From the NCBI RefSeq assembly GCF_019090165.1, contig NZ_JAHRIB010000107.1, positions 1-64,000 of the forward strand: a stretch of DNA of 64,000 nt, in the 5' to 3' direction. The position numbers and the translations under genes were made by a program. Below, piece by piece: positions 25,047 through 33,471 of the stretch (positions are counted from its first letter, which is position 1; each line of letters opens with the position of its first letter). The stretch is from Streptomyces sp. BV286. Lineage in GTDB: Bacteria; Actinomycetota; Actinomycetes; Streptomycetales; Streptomycetaceae. The notes beneath the pieces were generated by a model. The model was not told the origin of the DNA, did not search any database, and worked only from the letters and a program-made list of their open reading frames with translations.

Positions 25047-25823
25047 ATGGCTCCCTTCCTCGCATACGAGGACAAAGGCGCACAAGCCACCACGGCTGTG
25101 CCCCTTGTCCTGATCCACGGCCACCCCTTCGACCGCACGATGTGGGCTCCCCAAGTGGCGGCCTTCTCCCCGGCCCGCCGGGTGATCGCCCCGGACCTCC
25201 GCGGTTACGGCGCGTCCCCCGTGGTCCCCGGGATCACGCCGCTCTCCGTCTTCGCCGAGGACGTCGCGGCACTCCTCGACGACCTCCGAGTACCCGAGTT
25301 CGCCCTGGCAGGCCTCTCGATGGGCGGCCAGATCGCCATGGAGTGCTACCGCCTGTTCCCGGAGCGGGTGCGGGCCCTGGTCCTGGCGGACACCTTCGCG
25401 GCCGCCGAGACACCGGCCGGGAAGGTGTCCCGCAACGAGACCGCGGACCGGCTGCTCCGCGAGGGGATGGACGGGTACGCCGACGAGGTCCTCCACAAGA
25501 TGGTCGCCCCGTACGCCCGCCCGGAGGTGGCGGCCCACGTACGCCGCATGATGACGGGAACGCCCGCCGAGGGTGCCGCGGCCGCCCTGCGGGGGCGCGC
25601 GGAGCGTCCCGACTACCGCGAGCTCCTGACCCGGGTCACGGTCCCCACGCTGGTGGTGGTGGGCGAGGACGACGAGTACACCCCCGTGGCGGACGCGCAG
25701 GCCCTGCACGAGGCCGTTCCGGACTCGGTCCTCCACGTCGTCCGCAAAGCCGCGCACATGCCGAACCTGGAACAGCCGGACGAGTTCAACGAGGCCCTGG
25801 CAGGGCTGCTGGCCCGGCTCTGA
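25047..25823 (+). CDS. Alpha/beta hydrolase (serine type)
   Basis: 258 residues from ATG 25047. Motifs: HGHPFDRTMW (oxyanion region, ~19-28), DLRGYG (~50), nucleophile elbow LAGLSMGGQ (Ser ~92), acid in VVGEDDEYTP (~205) and catalytic His in RKAAHMPNLEQPDEFN (~235). This is a complete Ser-Asp-His triad of the 3-oxoadipate enol-lactonase/esterase-like group; substrate unknown. It is divergent from a MocR regulator and likely controlled by it, which hints at an amine- or pyridoxal-linked metabolic role. Confidence 0.88.
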   Translation: MAPFLAYEDKGAQATTAVPLVLIHGHPFDRTMWAPQVAAFSPARRVIAPDLRGYGASPVVPGITPLSVFAEDVAALLDDLRVPEFALAGLSMGGQIAMECYRLFPERVRALVLADTFAAAETPAGKVSRNETADRLLREGMDGYADEVLHKMVAPYARPEVAAHVRRMMTGTPAEGAAAALRGRAERPDYRELLTRVTVPTLVVVGEDDEYTPVADAQALHEAVPDSVLHVVRKAAHMPNLEQPDEFNEALAGLLARL

Positions 25824-25913
25824 CGGGAGGGGCGCCGGGGGCGCTCCCTGACCCCTGACAGGACCGTCTCGCGCAACCCTTGTCACGCTCCCTCCGTCTT
25901 TGAGGGAGGATCC

Positions 25914-27044
25914 ATGCAGATGGACGGGGTGGGAGGGACCGACGGGGTGGGAGGGGTGGGCGTGCGCAGTGCGACGGCCGAGGCGGGCCAGTGGACCGAT
26001 GACGAGGACATTCCGGTGTCGCGGCGCGGCGGCACACGGGCGGGCGCGTGGTTCGCCGCGCTGCTGCTGCTCTGCGTGAGCGTCGTCATGGGCTGCCGCA
26101 TCGCCGACACCGACGCCGTCACGCCCGTACCGCAACTGCTCGCGTTCCTGCCCTGGCTCCTCGCCCCCACCGCGCTCGCCCTCGTCCTCGCCGCCCTCTC
26201 CCGCTGGCGCACGGGACTCGTCTGGGGTGTGGCCGCCCTCGCCGTGATCGCCTGGTACATCGAGCCGTACGGAAAGACGATGGAGCCCGGGGGCGTACCG
26301 GCCGCCGAGATCCGCGTCCTCACCTCGAACGTCGAGTTCGGCCAGGCGACGGACGCCCTGATCGAGGCGGTCGGGAAACAGCGGCCCGACCTTGTCTTCG
26401 TCCAGGAGTGCGACCGGACCTGCGAGGAGAAGCTGGAGCAGGCCTTCGGCAAGAGCGGGAAGGGCAGCACAGAAAGCCAGGGGAACAAGGGGAACAAGGG
26501 CGAGGAGAACGGGAAGGGCAAGGGGACCTATCCCTACCGGCAGGCCGTCGAGGGCGCCGGGTCCGACGGGTCCGTCATCCTCAGCCGTCACCCCCTCACA
26601 CCGGCGAAGGGCATCCCCGCCACCATGGGCATGCCCGGCGCCACCGCCGACGTGAAGGGCCACGCGGTCCGCCTCCAGCTGGCCCACCCCATGCCGCCGC
26701 TCCCGTCCCACCTGGGCACCTGGCGCAAGGAGCTGTCCGGCCTCCGCGACTACGCCGCCGCGAACGTCGCCCGCCCGGCCATCGTCGCCGGCGACTTCAA
26801 CGCCTCCCAGGACCACGCGGCCTTCCGCCGCATCCTGGACACCGGCTTCATGGACGGCGCCCGCCTCACCGGCGACACCCGCACTCCGAGCTGGCCCGCA
26901 CTGACGGCCCCGGCCTTCGGCACCCAGATCGACCACGTCCTCGTGTCCCGGAGCTTCTCGGCCACCAGGACCCGGTTCCTGGACCTCGGGGACACCGACC
27001 ACCGGGCACTCGTCGTGGACCTGACCCTCCACAAGAACCCCTGA
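25914..27044 (+). CDS. Membrane-anchored endonuclease/exonuclease/phosphatase-family protein
   Basis: 376 residues from ATG 25914, preceded by GAGGGAGGA. A Gly-rich N-terminus is followed by two or three membrane helices (~42-60, ~74-92, ~97-113) and an EEP domain (~125-375) with VLTSNVEFGQATD, DLVFVQECD, SDGSVILSRHPL, VAGDFNASQDHAAF, TQIDHVLVS and DTDHRALVVDL, covering the metal and catalytic His/Asp/Asn residues. The domain should be extracytoplasmic. A Lys/Gly/Asn-rich insertion at ~181-203 (GNKGNKGEENGKGKG) looks like an exposed loop. Substrate could be a nucleic acid, nucleotide or phospholipid. Confidence 0.88.
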   Translation: MQMDGVGGTDGVGGVGVRSATAEAGQWTDDEDIPVSRRGGTRAGAWFAALLLLCVSVVMGCRIADTDAVTPVPQLLAFLPWLLAPTALALVLAALSRWRTGLVWGVAALAVIAWYIEPYGKTMEPGGVPAAEIRVLTSNVEFGQATDALIEAVGKQRPDLVFVQECDRTCEEKLEQAFGKSGKGSTESQGNKGNKGEENGKGKGTYPYRQAVEGAGSDGSVILSRHPLTPAKGIPATMGMPGATADVKGHAVRLQLAHPMPPLPSHLGTWRKELSGLRDYAAANVARPAIVAGDFNASQDHAAFRRILDTGFMDGARLTGDTRTPSWPALTAPAFGTQIDHVLVSRSFSATRTRFLDLGDTDHRALVVDLTLHKNP

Positions 27045-27051
27045 CGCGACA

Positions 27052-27082
27052 TGGGCCGCCCCTGTGCAGGAGGGGCGGCCCA
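27052..27082. terminator. Bidirectional terminator between convergent genes
   Basis: TGGGCCGCCCCT / AGGGGCGGCCCA form a perfect 12-bp stem with a 7-nt loop, extended by CTGACG/CGTCAG further out. It separates the EEP gene and snpA. Confidence 0.8.
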
Positions 27083-27140
27083 CGTCAGTGGGGGGTGGGG
27101 TGGTGCATCCGGAGGGGGACCCGACGGTCCCGGTGGTGGA

Positions 27141-27797
27141 TCAGTCCTGGTTCACCTTCGCCAGGGCCTTCGCGAGCCCGTTGGCCCACAGCTGGTTCAC
27201 GCGCGCCCGCTCAGCCGCGTTGGGGTTCGCGTTCCGGCAGGACGTGCCCGGCCCGCCGCCCGACATCAGCTCGCTGCACGGCCCGGAGTAGTGGTCGGGC
27301 AGACCGAGCACGTGCCCGGTCTCGTGGGCGGTCACGCGCGTGGAGTCGTACCGCTGGTTCTGCGCGTAGTCGAGGAATATGTAGCCGCGCCCATGCCCGT
27401 CCGTCGAGGCGTACGAACCGCGCGAGTCGTTCCCCTCGCGGTACGTGAAGTCGGCGCGGGAGCCGGCCTGGAGCTTGACGTTCGAGACGGAGCTGTTCCA
27501 GATCTGCGTGCTGCGGGCTATCTGGGCGCTGAAGGACGGCGCGGCCGACGCGTTGTAGACGACGGTGACGGCGGCGGCCGCCGGGTTCGCGGCCCGCTTC
27601 TCGGCCACGGACTCCAGTACGGCGTCGAAGAAGGCGCGGTTGGCTCTGGCCTCTTCACCGGAGCCGTTGTAGCCCGCTACGGGGGCGGCGGACACCGGGT
27701 CAGGCGCCGGGGCCGCCACGGCCGGGACGGTGCCGAGCGCGGCTCCGGTGAGGCCGAGGCCCACCGCGAGCGAGAGCAGGGGAGTGGACAGTCGCAT
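27141..27797 (-). CDS. snpA: Snapalysin (secreted small neutral metalloprotease)
   Basis: 218 residues. A Sec signal peptide covers ~1-29 ([22 protein letters not shown]), then a propeptide, then the zincin domain with [11 protein letters not shown] (~160), the extended HExxHxxGxxD zinc motif that marks snapalysins (family M7). Paired Cys (GPCSELMSG...TSC) follow. It is released to degrade proteins outside the cell. The gene is divergent from a LysR regulator, exactly the snpA-snpR layout known in streptomycetes, and the region between has overlapping dyads for LysR binding. Confidence 0.93.
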   Translation of the reverse strand: MRLSTPLLSLAVGLGLTGAALGTVPAVAAPAPDPVSAAPVAGYNGSGEEARANRAFFDAVLESVAEKRAANPAAAAVTVVYNASAAPSFSAQIARSTQIWNSSVSNVKLQAGSRADFTYREGNDSRGSYASTDGHGRGYIFLDYAQNQRYDSTRVTAHETGHVLGLPDHYSGPCSELMSGGGPGTSCRNANPNAAERARVNQLWANGLAKALAKVNQD

Positions 27798-27877
27798 CGA
27801 TGACTCCTTGAGTGGGGGGTGAAGTCGTCACCGGTGAGTTTCGGCGCCTGTGAGGCGGCTGTGATGATGCCAACTGG

Positions 27878-27909
27878 CGATAGGACACCCCTATCGGTCC
27901 GAAACCGAT
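27878..27909. promoter_or_regulatory. Overlapping LysR-type dyads between snpA and snpR
   Basis: CGATAGG-ACACC-CCTATCG (27878-27896) overlaps ATCGGT-CCGAA-ACCGAT (27893-27909). Both are perfect inverted repeats with 5-bp spacers, in the intergenic region of the divergent pair. Two adjacent dyads fit the recognition and activation sites of LysR regulators; SnpR is the natural ligand. Confidence 0.6.
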
Positions 27910-27969
27910 CGCCCAACTCGCCTCTTTTGGATGAGGTTTGTACGTCTGGTGAAAGCTGTACTTCCGCCT

Positions 27970-27975
27970 TAGGCT
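27970..27975 (+). promoter_or_regulatory. -10 element of the snpR promoter (leaderless)
   Basis: TAGGCT lies eight bases before the ATG at 27984, with no Shine-Dalgarno between, indicating a leaderless transcript. Confidence 0.45.
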
Positions 27976-27983
27976 CCGACGGC

Positions 27984-28907
27984 ATGGACCTCGAGGTGAG
28001 GCACCTCCGCGCACTGTGCGCCATAGCCGACACCGGCAGCCTGCACCGGGCGGCCCGCCAGCTCGGTGTGGCCCAGCCCTCGTTGAGCACCCAGCTCAAA
28101 CGCATCGAGCAGGAGCTCGGCGGCCCTCTCTTCCTCCGCGAACGCACCGGCTGCCGGCCGACCCCGCTCGGTCTCGTCGTCCTCGGCCGCGCCCGCCCGC
28201 TCGTGGCCGAAATGCGCGCCCTGGTGGCGGAGGCGCGGGCCGCCGCCACCGACGCCGACGGGCCCCAGCTGCGTATCGGCTCCACCGCGAGCCGCGCCCT
28301 CGCGGGCTGGCTGCGCCGGCTGCGCGCACGGCAGCGGGAGCCGGTCCTCCAGATGGACGTCTCACCGAACGCCCTGCTGCGCATGCTCGCCGACGGACGG
28401 CTCGACGTGGCCTTCGTGCACGAGGTGGAGGGCAGTCCGCTGCGCGTGCCGGACGGGCTGGCGTTGCGCGTCCTCATCGAACGCGAGCCGCAGTTCGTCT
28501 CGCTGCCCGCAGACCATCCGGCGGCCGGCTTCCCGGAGGTCCAGCTCTCGGACCTGGCCGAGGACCGGTGGATGATCGACCCGACGGTCGACGGCGAGTG
28601 GGACGCCGTGCACCGCATGCTGCGGACGGCGGGCCTCAGCCCCCGGGTGCTGCACGGGGATTACCACACGGCCGCGTCCCTGGTCGCCACCGGCGAGGTC
28701 GTCACCGTGTGCCAGCCGACGTGCCAGCCCCGCCCCGAGATGGCGGTGCGGCGGATCCAGGGGGACCCGCTGGGCGTACGGCTGCTGCTCGCGGCGCGTA
28801 CGGAGGGGGAGCTGGACTGCGTCTATCCCGAGCTGTGGGAGGCGTACGCGGAGGTCGCCCGGGAGGCGCCGGGGTACCGGGAGTGGCTGGATCGGGTGGG
28901 TGTGTGA
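27984..28907 (+). CDS. snpR: LysR-family activator of snpA
   Basis: 307 residues from ATG 27984. The winged helix-turn-helix at ~1-60 (MDLEVRHLRALCAIADTGSL, then QPSLSTQLKRIEQELGGPLF) is followed by a substrate-binding-protein-like effector domain (~90-300). LysR family; the divergent snapalysin gene, the length and the layout identify it as SnpR, the activator of snpA. A longer in-frame start upstream at 27819 would cross the operator dyads, so the later ATG was chosen. Confidence 0.88.
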   Translation: MDLEVRHLRALCAIADTGSLHRAARQLGVAQPSLSTQLKRIEQELGGPLFLRERTGCRPTPLGLVVLGRARPLVAEMRALVAEARAAATDADGPQLRIGSTASRALAGWLRRLRARQREPVLQMDVSPNALLRMLADGRLDVAFVHEVEGSPLRVPDGLALRVLIEREPQFVSLPADHPAAGFPEVQLSDLAEDRWMIDPTVDGEWDAVHRMLRTAGLSPRVLHGDYHTAASLVATGEVVTVCQPTCQPRPEMAVRRIQGDPLGVRLLLAARTEGELDCVYPELWEAYAEVAREAPGYREWLDRVGV

Positions 28908-28949
28908 CGGGTGGCTGCCGCCGGCCAGCGGGACACCGTCGTGAATCGT

Positions 28950-28990
28950 GTGCGGGTGGGTGGGGGCTGGGCGCGCAGTTCCCGCGCCCC
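28950..28990 (+). repeat. Dispersed palindromic repeat, copy F
   Basis: TGCGGGTGGGTGGGGGCTGG followed by GCGCGCAGTTCCCGCGCCCC (one C fewer in the core than the consensus). It leads straight into a 27-bp tandem array. Confidence 0.8.
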
Positions 28991-29097
28991 TGAAAAGCAG
29001 GCGTTGCCGACGCCGCTGAAAAACAGGCGGTCGCCGACGCTGCTGAAAAGCAGGCGGTCGCTGGCGCCGCTTAAAAGCAGGCGGTCGTCGGCGCCGC
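28991..29097 (+). repeat. 27-bp tandem repeat array (four units)
   Basis: Units start at 28991 (26 bp), 29017, 29044 and 29071 (27 bp each), all of the form TGAAAAGCAGGCGGTCG plus CCGACGCCGC with a few substitutions; a fifth partial unit begins at 29098. The array directly continues the 3' end of repeat copy F, so it looks like local amplification of that element's tail. It lies between the convergent snpR and phoX-type genes; no gene is supported in 28908-29228. Confidence 0.8.
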
Positions 29098-29126
29098 TGA
29101 AGACAGAACCGGGTCCGGCAACGGCA

Positions 29127-29155
29127 TGGGGCGCCCCTTCAAGTGGGGCGCCCCA
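29127..29155. terminator. Bidirectional terminator between snpR and the PhoX gene
   Basis: TGGGGCGCCCC-TTCAAG-TGGGGCGCCCCA: two self-complementary GC arms that pair as a long stem with a 6-nt loop, between convergent genes. Confidence 0.65.
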
Positions 29156-29228
29156 GCACCGTGCGTGCGCGTGGACCTGGTCGCTCGCCGCGGCCCAGGC
29201 GGTGTCGGACGTCTCAGACGCCGATGTC

Positions 29229-31301
29229 TCAGACGCCGATGTCGCAGCCGTCCTTGCGCCAGACCGCCACCACCGACGGGCGGACGATCTTGCCGGGCCC
29301 GTCGGGCCAGACACTCGCGGGCTTCTCGACGGTCGCGCCGGTGATCTCGCCCGGGTGCTGCACCGCCACGAGGACACGGCGGTCCTGAACGATCGGGCCG
29401 CAGGTCTCGGCGCCCTTCGGCACGGTCAGGAACTGCTTCAGCTCACCTCGCCGGTCGCCCTTGGTCGCCACGCCGAACAGGCCGTCGTGGGAGCCGAGCT
29501 GGGCGCCGTCGGTGGAGATCCACAGGTTGCCGTGCGGGTCGAAGGCCACGTTGTCCGGGCAGGAGATCTGGCTGACCCGGTCCTTCGGGAAGCCCGCGAA
29601 GTACGTGGCCGGGTCCTTCGGGTCACCCGCGACGAGGAACAGCGACCAGGCGAAGCTGGTGGCGTCGGCACGGTTGCGGCGCTCGGTGAGCTCCAGGACG
29701 TGCCCGTGCTTGTTGGCGTTGCGCGGGTTGGCCTCGTCCGCCTTGGCGTTCGAGCCGACACCGCGGTTGGTGTTGTTCGTCAGGGCGACGTACACCTTGC
29801 CGGTGTGCGGGGAGGGCTGGATGTCCTCGGGGCGGTCCATCTTCGTGGCGCCCACCTTGTCACCGGCGAGGCGCGTGAAGACGTACACCTCCTCGGCGGT
29901 CATGCCCTCGACGTGCGAGACGGCGCCCTTCGCTGTGGCGGTGGCCAGCGGGATCCACGTACCGCCGCCGTCGAACTCGCCGTCCGCCGGAAGCTTGCCG
30001 GTGCCGTCGATCTCGATGGCCGGGGAGTCGCCGGTGAGCTTGGCGACGTACAGGGTGCCCTCGTCGAGGAGGGTCAGGTTGTGCTCGCGGGCGGAGCGGC
30101 TGTTGCCGTGGCGCATCCGCTTGCTGCCGACGAACTTGTACATGTAGTCGAAGCGCTCGTCGTCACCGGAGTAGGCGACCGGGCGGCCGTCGTCCGTGAG
30201 GCGGATGGTCGCGCCCTCGTGCTTGAACCGGCCGAGCGCGGTGCGCTTGCGGGGCGTCGAGGTGGGGTCGTACGGGTCCAGCTCGACGATGTAGCCGAAG
30301 CGGTGCACCTCGTTCGGCTCCTGGGCGACGTCGAAGCGCTTGTCGAAACGCTCCCACTTGCGCTCGCTGGCCCCGGTGCCGATGCCGTAGCGGGCGTCCG
30401 TCGGCCGGCTCGCATTGGCGAAGTACTGGTTGAAGTTCTCCTCGCCGTGCAGCGTGGTGCCCCACGGGGTCTGGCCGCCGGCGCAGTTGTTGAGCGTGCC
30501 GAGGACCTTCTTGCCGGTCGGGTCGGCCGAGGTCCGCAGGAGGGCGGAGCCGGCCGCCGGGCCGGTCACCCTGAACTCGGTGGTCGCGGTGACGCGGCGG
30601 TTGAGGTGGTGGCGGGGGACGACGGTGAGCTTGCCGCTCCTGCGGTCCTCCTCGACCACGACGACGCCCAGACCGTGGGCGGCCCAGGCGATCTCCACCT
30701 GCTCGCGGGTCGGGTTGGCGGCGTCGTATCCCCTGAACATCAGGATCTCGTCCGTGTACTCGTGGTTCGCCACGAGCACCTGGCGGCCGCGCTCGCCCGG
30801 CAGCGGGAGCAGGGCGAGGAAGTCGCAGTTGTAGCCGAACTGGCCCGCCTGCGCCTTCGCGGTCTGCTTGTCCGGGTCGAAGGCCGGGGCGCCGCGCAGG
30901 ATGGGCTCGCCCCAGCGGACGACCACGTTCTGGGCGTAGCCCTCGGGGACGGTCACGGCGTCGGCGGTGTTCGGCGCGACGGCGGTGAAGCGCAGACCGC
31001 GGGCCGCCTTGTCCTTCGTGAACGCGGCGGCAGTGCCCTCGGCCGGCTGGGCGGCGGCGGGCGTCGCACCGGCGCCGACGACAGCGCTCCCGGCGGCCGC
31101 GGTGACGGTCACGGCGGCTGCCGCGCGCATCATGGAGCGTCGGCTGAGCGCTCCGGCGATGACGTCGCCGACGTATTCGTTGGCGCTGGTGTTGGGCGCC
31201 GGGTGGAAGCAGGCGTCACCACAGCGGAACCGACAGGTCATCTCGGATCGGCCGCCCGGGTGTGAGCCGGTCGGACCGATCAACGGCAGCAGGTTGCGCA
31301 C
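29229..31301 (-). CDS. phoX: PhoX-family alkaline phosphatase (Tat-exported)
   Basis: 690 residues from GTG 31301 (preceded by GGGAGGG). A twin-arginine signal lies at ~53-85 (SRRSMMRAAAAVTVTAAAGS), after a family-typical N-terminal segment with Cys residues (MTCRFRCGDACFH). The rest is the DUF839/PhoX beta-propeller (VPEGYAQNVVVRWGEPI, NCAGGQTPWGTTLHGEEN, RIGYIVELDPYDP-like and DNVAFDPHGNLWISTDG regions). PhoX enzymes are Ca/Fe-dependent and release phosphate from organic esters outside the cell. A classical PHO box is present upstream, so phosphate-starvation induction through PhoR-PhoP is expected. Confidence 0.9.
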   Translation of the reverse strand: MRNLLPLIGPTGSHPGGRSEMTCRFRCGDACFHPAPNTSANEYVGDVIAGALSRRSMMRAAAAVTVTAAAGSAVVGAGATPAAAQPAEGTAAAFTKDKAARGLRFTAVAPNTADAVTVPEGYAQNVVVRWGEPILRGAPAFDPDKQTAKAQAGQFGYNCDFLALLPLPGERGRQVLVANHEYTDEILMFRGYDAANPTREQVEIAWAAHGLGVVVVEEDRRSGKLTVVPRHHLNRRVTATTEFRVTGPAAGSALLRTSADPTGKKVLGTLNNCAGGQTPWGTTLHGEENFNQYFANASRPTDARYGIGTGASERKWERFDKRFDVAQEPNEVHRFGYIVELDPYDPTSTPRKRTALGRFKHEGATIRLTDDGRPVAYSGDDERFDYMYKFVGSKRMRHGNSRSAREHNLTLLDEGTLYVAKLTGDSPAIEIDGTGKLPADGEFDGGGTWIPLATATAKGAVSHVEGMTAEEVYVFTRLAGDKVGATKMDRPEDIQPSPHTGKVYVALTNNTNRGVGSNAKADEANPRNANKHGHVLELTERRNRADATSFAWSLFLVAGDPKDPATYFAGFPKDRVSQISCPDNVAFDPHGNLWISTDGAQLGSHDGLFGVATKGDRRGELKQFLTVPKGAETCGPIVQDRRVLVAVQHPGEITGATVEKPASVWPDGPGKIVRPSVVAVWRKDGCDIGV

Positions 31302-31364
31302 GTTCCCTCCCCTATGTCTGTGTCGGGCGTGACGCTAGGGGCACGCGCGTGCGAGGGCGCGGAC

Positions 31365-31386
31365 GTGAGGTGAACGGAGAGTGAAC
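31365..31386 (-). promoter_or_regulatory. PHO box upstream of phoX
   Basis: Read on the minus strand: GTTCACTCTCC GTTCACCTCAC, two adjacent 11-bp direct repeats, with a weaker third unit possible at 31354-31364. Streptomyces PhoP binds exactly such 11-bp GTTCACC-type repeats. Confidence 0.85.
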
Positions 31387-31538
31387 TGGCGGGAGCCAAG
31401 AGGGTATTGACCCTGACAGGCGTGCGGGAACCGGACCTGCGTTTGGGCCCGATAAAGATCTTCGGTCCTGGCGGCTAACCTTACGTGTCCGTCCTGGCCA
31501 GGGATTGACGGAACCAACTCACGCGAAGGGTTGCGCAC

Positions 31539-33296
31539 ATGGGCATTCTCACCCGCCTGCGGAATGCGTTCGGAAAGTCACGCAAGGGGGACGCCGACAC
31601 CGCTGCGGCCCCTTCCGCCCCGGCCGCCGAGCCGATCGTACCGGCGGCCCGGCAGGAGACGGCTCCCGAGCCCACGCCTGCGGCAGCCGAGCCCGAGGTC
31701 TCTGTCCCCGCACCGGCCACCGAGCCCAGGGCCGAGCGCAGGCCCGAGCCGAAGGCGTCCGTGGTGGACGACCTGGTTTCGGCGGCGTTCGACAACGTGA
31801 CGGTCCCGAAGCAGGCACCTGCGGCGACAAAGCCGACAGATGCGGCAGAGGCGCCAGAGCCGTCCAAGCCGTCAGAGGCGAAGCCGACGGCGAAGACGGA
31901 GCCCGCGGCGAAGCCCGAGGCCGAGGCCAAGCCCGAGGCGGAGCCTGCCACGAAGACCGAGGCCGAGGTCAAGCCCGAGGCCGAGCCTGCCGCGAAGCCG
32001 GAGCCCGTGGTGGCGGAGGCCGAGCCGGAGACGGCACCGGAGCCGGAGCCGGAGGCCGCACCTGAGCCTGCCGTGGCTGCCGAGCCCGTCGCGGCCGCCG
32101 AGCCCGAGGTCAAGGCCGAGCCCGTCGCCGCCGAGCCCGAGCCGGAAGCGGCACCCGAGCCGGAGCCCGTCGCGGCGGAGGCCGCCCCGGCGGCCGAGGC
32201 CGAGTCGAAGCCCGAGCCCGTTGTCGCCGAGGTGGCCCCTGAGAAGGAGCCCGAGCCGGTGGCCGTCGGTGCCGACGCCGAGCCCGAGCTGATCATCCAG
32301 ATCGTTCCGGAGCCCGAGGTCGAAGAGGTCGTCGAGGCGGACCCCGTCGTCGAGGTCGCGCAGGAGTCGGCGGCCAAGGCCGTCGCCGCCCCTGAGCCCG
32401 AGGCCGAGGAAGAGGTCGCCGGGACGGCCCCCGAGGCCGAGGTGGCAGAGGAGCCCGAGCCCGTCGCCGCGCAGGCGGACGAGCCGTCGGCCGCCGACGG
32501 CGATCAGGCCGCGCAGGGGGCACCGTCAGCCGACGACGAGAGCAGCACGGGTGGTGCGGGTGGGAAATCCGGCGCGGCCGATGGCGAAGCCGAGGCCGTT
32601 GCCGAGCCGGAGCCCAAGGCGGAGCCCACCGCGGAGCCCACCGCGGAGCCCGCCGCCGGGCTCACCCCTCCCGGCCTCCTCACCGCCTACGAGGCCGCCG
32701 CCACCGCCCTCGAGAACAGGGACCTCACCGGCACCCGCGCCAAGGTCTACCTCGTGCTGGACCGCTCCGCGTCGATGCGCGCGTACTACAAGGACGGCTC
32801 CGCGCAGGCCCTCGGCGAGCAGACACTCGCCCTCGCCGCCCACCTCGCTCCGGAGGCGACCGTCCAGGTCGTGTTCTTCTCCACCGAGCTGGACGGCACG
32901 GGCGAACTGACGCTCGCCGAGTACGACAACAAGATCGACGAACTGCACGCCGGCCTCGGCCGCATGGGCCGTACGAGCTATCACGCGGCCGTGCAGGAAG
33001 TGATCGCTCTCCACGAGAAGTCGGACGCCCCCGCGGGTCCCGCCCTCGTGGTCTTCCAGACGGACGGCGCCCCGGACGCCAAGACCCCGGCCACCCAGTC
33101 CCTCACGGAAGCCGCGAAGAGCCACCCCGGCATCTTCTTCTCCTTCGTCGCGTTCGGCGAGCACGAGAACAAGGCCTTCGACTACCTCCGGAAGCTGAAG
33201 ACGGACAACACCGCCTTCTTCCACGCGGGCCCGACCCCGCGCGAGCTCACGGACGCGGAGATCTACGAGGGCGTACTGGCGAACTGGCGCCCGTAA
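31539..33296 (+). CDS. VWA-domain (TerF-like) protein with long acidic low-complexity region
   Basis: 585 residues from ATG 31539. A short basic N-terminus ([17 protein letters not shown]) is followed by ~350 residues (~20-375) rich in Glu, Pro, Ala and Lys (repeats such as [13 protein letters not shown]). The C-terminal ~200 residues are a von Willebrand A domain of the TerF/tellurium-resistance type: MIDAS motif DRSAS (~407-411), [18 protein letters not shown], and [10 protein letters not shown]. It is cytosolic, with no signal peptide. VWA/Ter proteins act in metal or stress-related complexes, but partners are not in the window. The extended region may be a scaffold or linker to the membrane or DNA. 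Confidence 0.82.
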   Translation: MGILTRLRNAFGKSRKGDADTAAAPSAPAAEPIVPAARQETAPEPTPAAAEPEVSVPAPATEPRAERRPEPKASVVDDLVSAAFDNVTVPKQAPAATKPTDAAEAPEPSKPSEAKPTAKTEPAAKPEAEAKPEAEPATKTEAEVKPEAEPAAKPEPVVAEAEPETAPEPEPEAAPEPAVAAEPVAAAEPEVKAEPVAAEPEPEAAPEPEPVAAEAAPAAEAESKPEPVVAEVAPEKEPEPVAVGADAEPELIIQIVPEPEVEEVVEADPVVEVAQESAAKAVAAPEPEAEEEVAGTAPEAEVAEEPEPVAAQADEPSAADGDQAAQGAPSADDESSTGGAGGKSGAADGEAEAVAEPEPKAEPTAEPTAEPAAGLTPPGLLTAYEAAATALENRDLTGTRAKVYLVLDRSASMRAYYKDGSAQALGEQTLALAAHLAPEATVQVVFFSTELDGTGELTLAEYDNKIDELHAGLGRMGRTSYHAAVQEVIALHEKSDAPAGPALVVFQTDGAPDAKTPATQSLTEAAKSHPGIFFSFVAFGEHENKAFDYLRKLKTDNTAFFHAGPTPRELTDAEIYEGVLANWRP

Positions 33297-33471
33297 CCAG
33301 CGCCGTGTCCACCTCCCTCACACCCCTGGGCCGCCCCCTTCTCACCCCGTAAAACGAGGAGCGGGCGGCCCACCCGTGTCGGCTACGATTTCAAGGTTCG
33401 TAAGACGGTCGAAAATCGCGGCACCACAACGCGATCCGTCACCACACGTAGCGACTCGGGAGCAGCCCGCA

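Noticed and set aside
28911..31265. Plus-strand open frame of 784 codons
   Set aside because: Antisense to phoX, which has a Tat signal, PHO box and family motifs.
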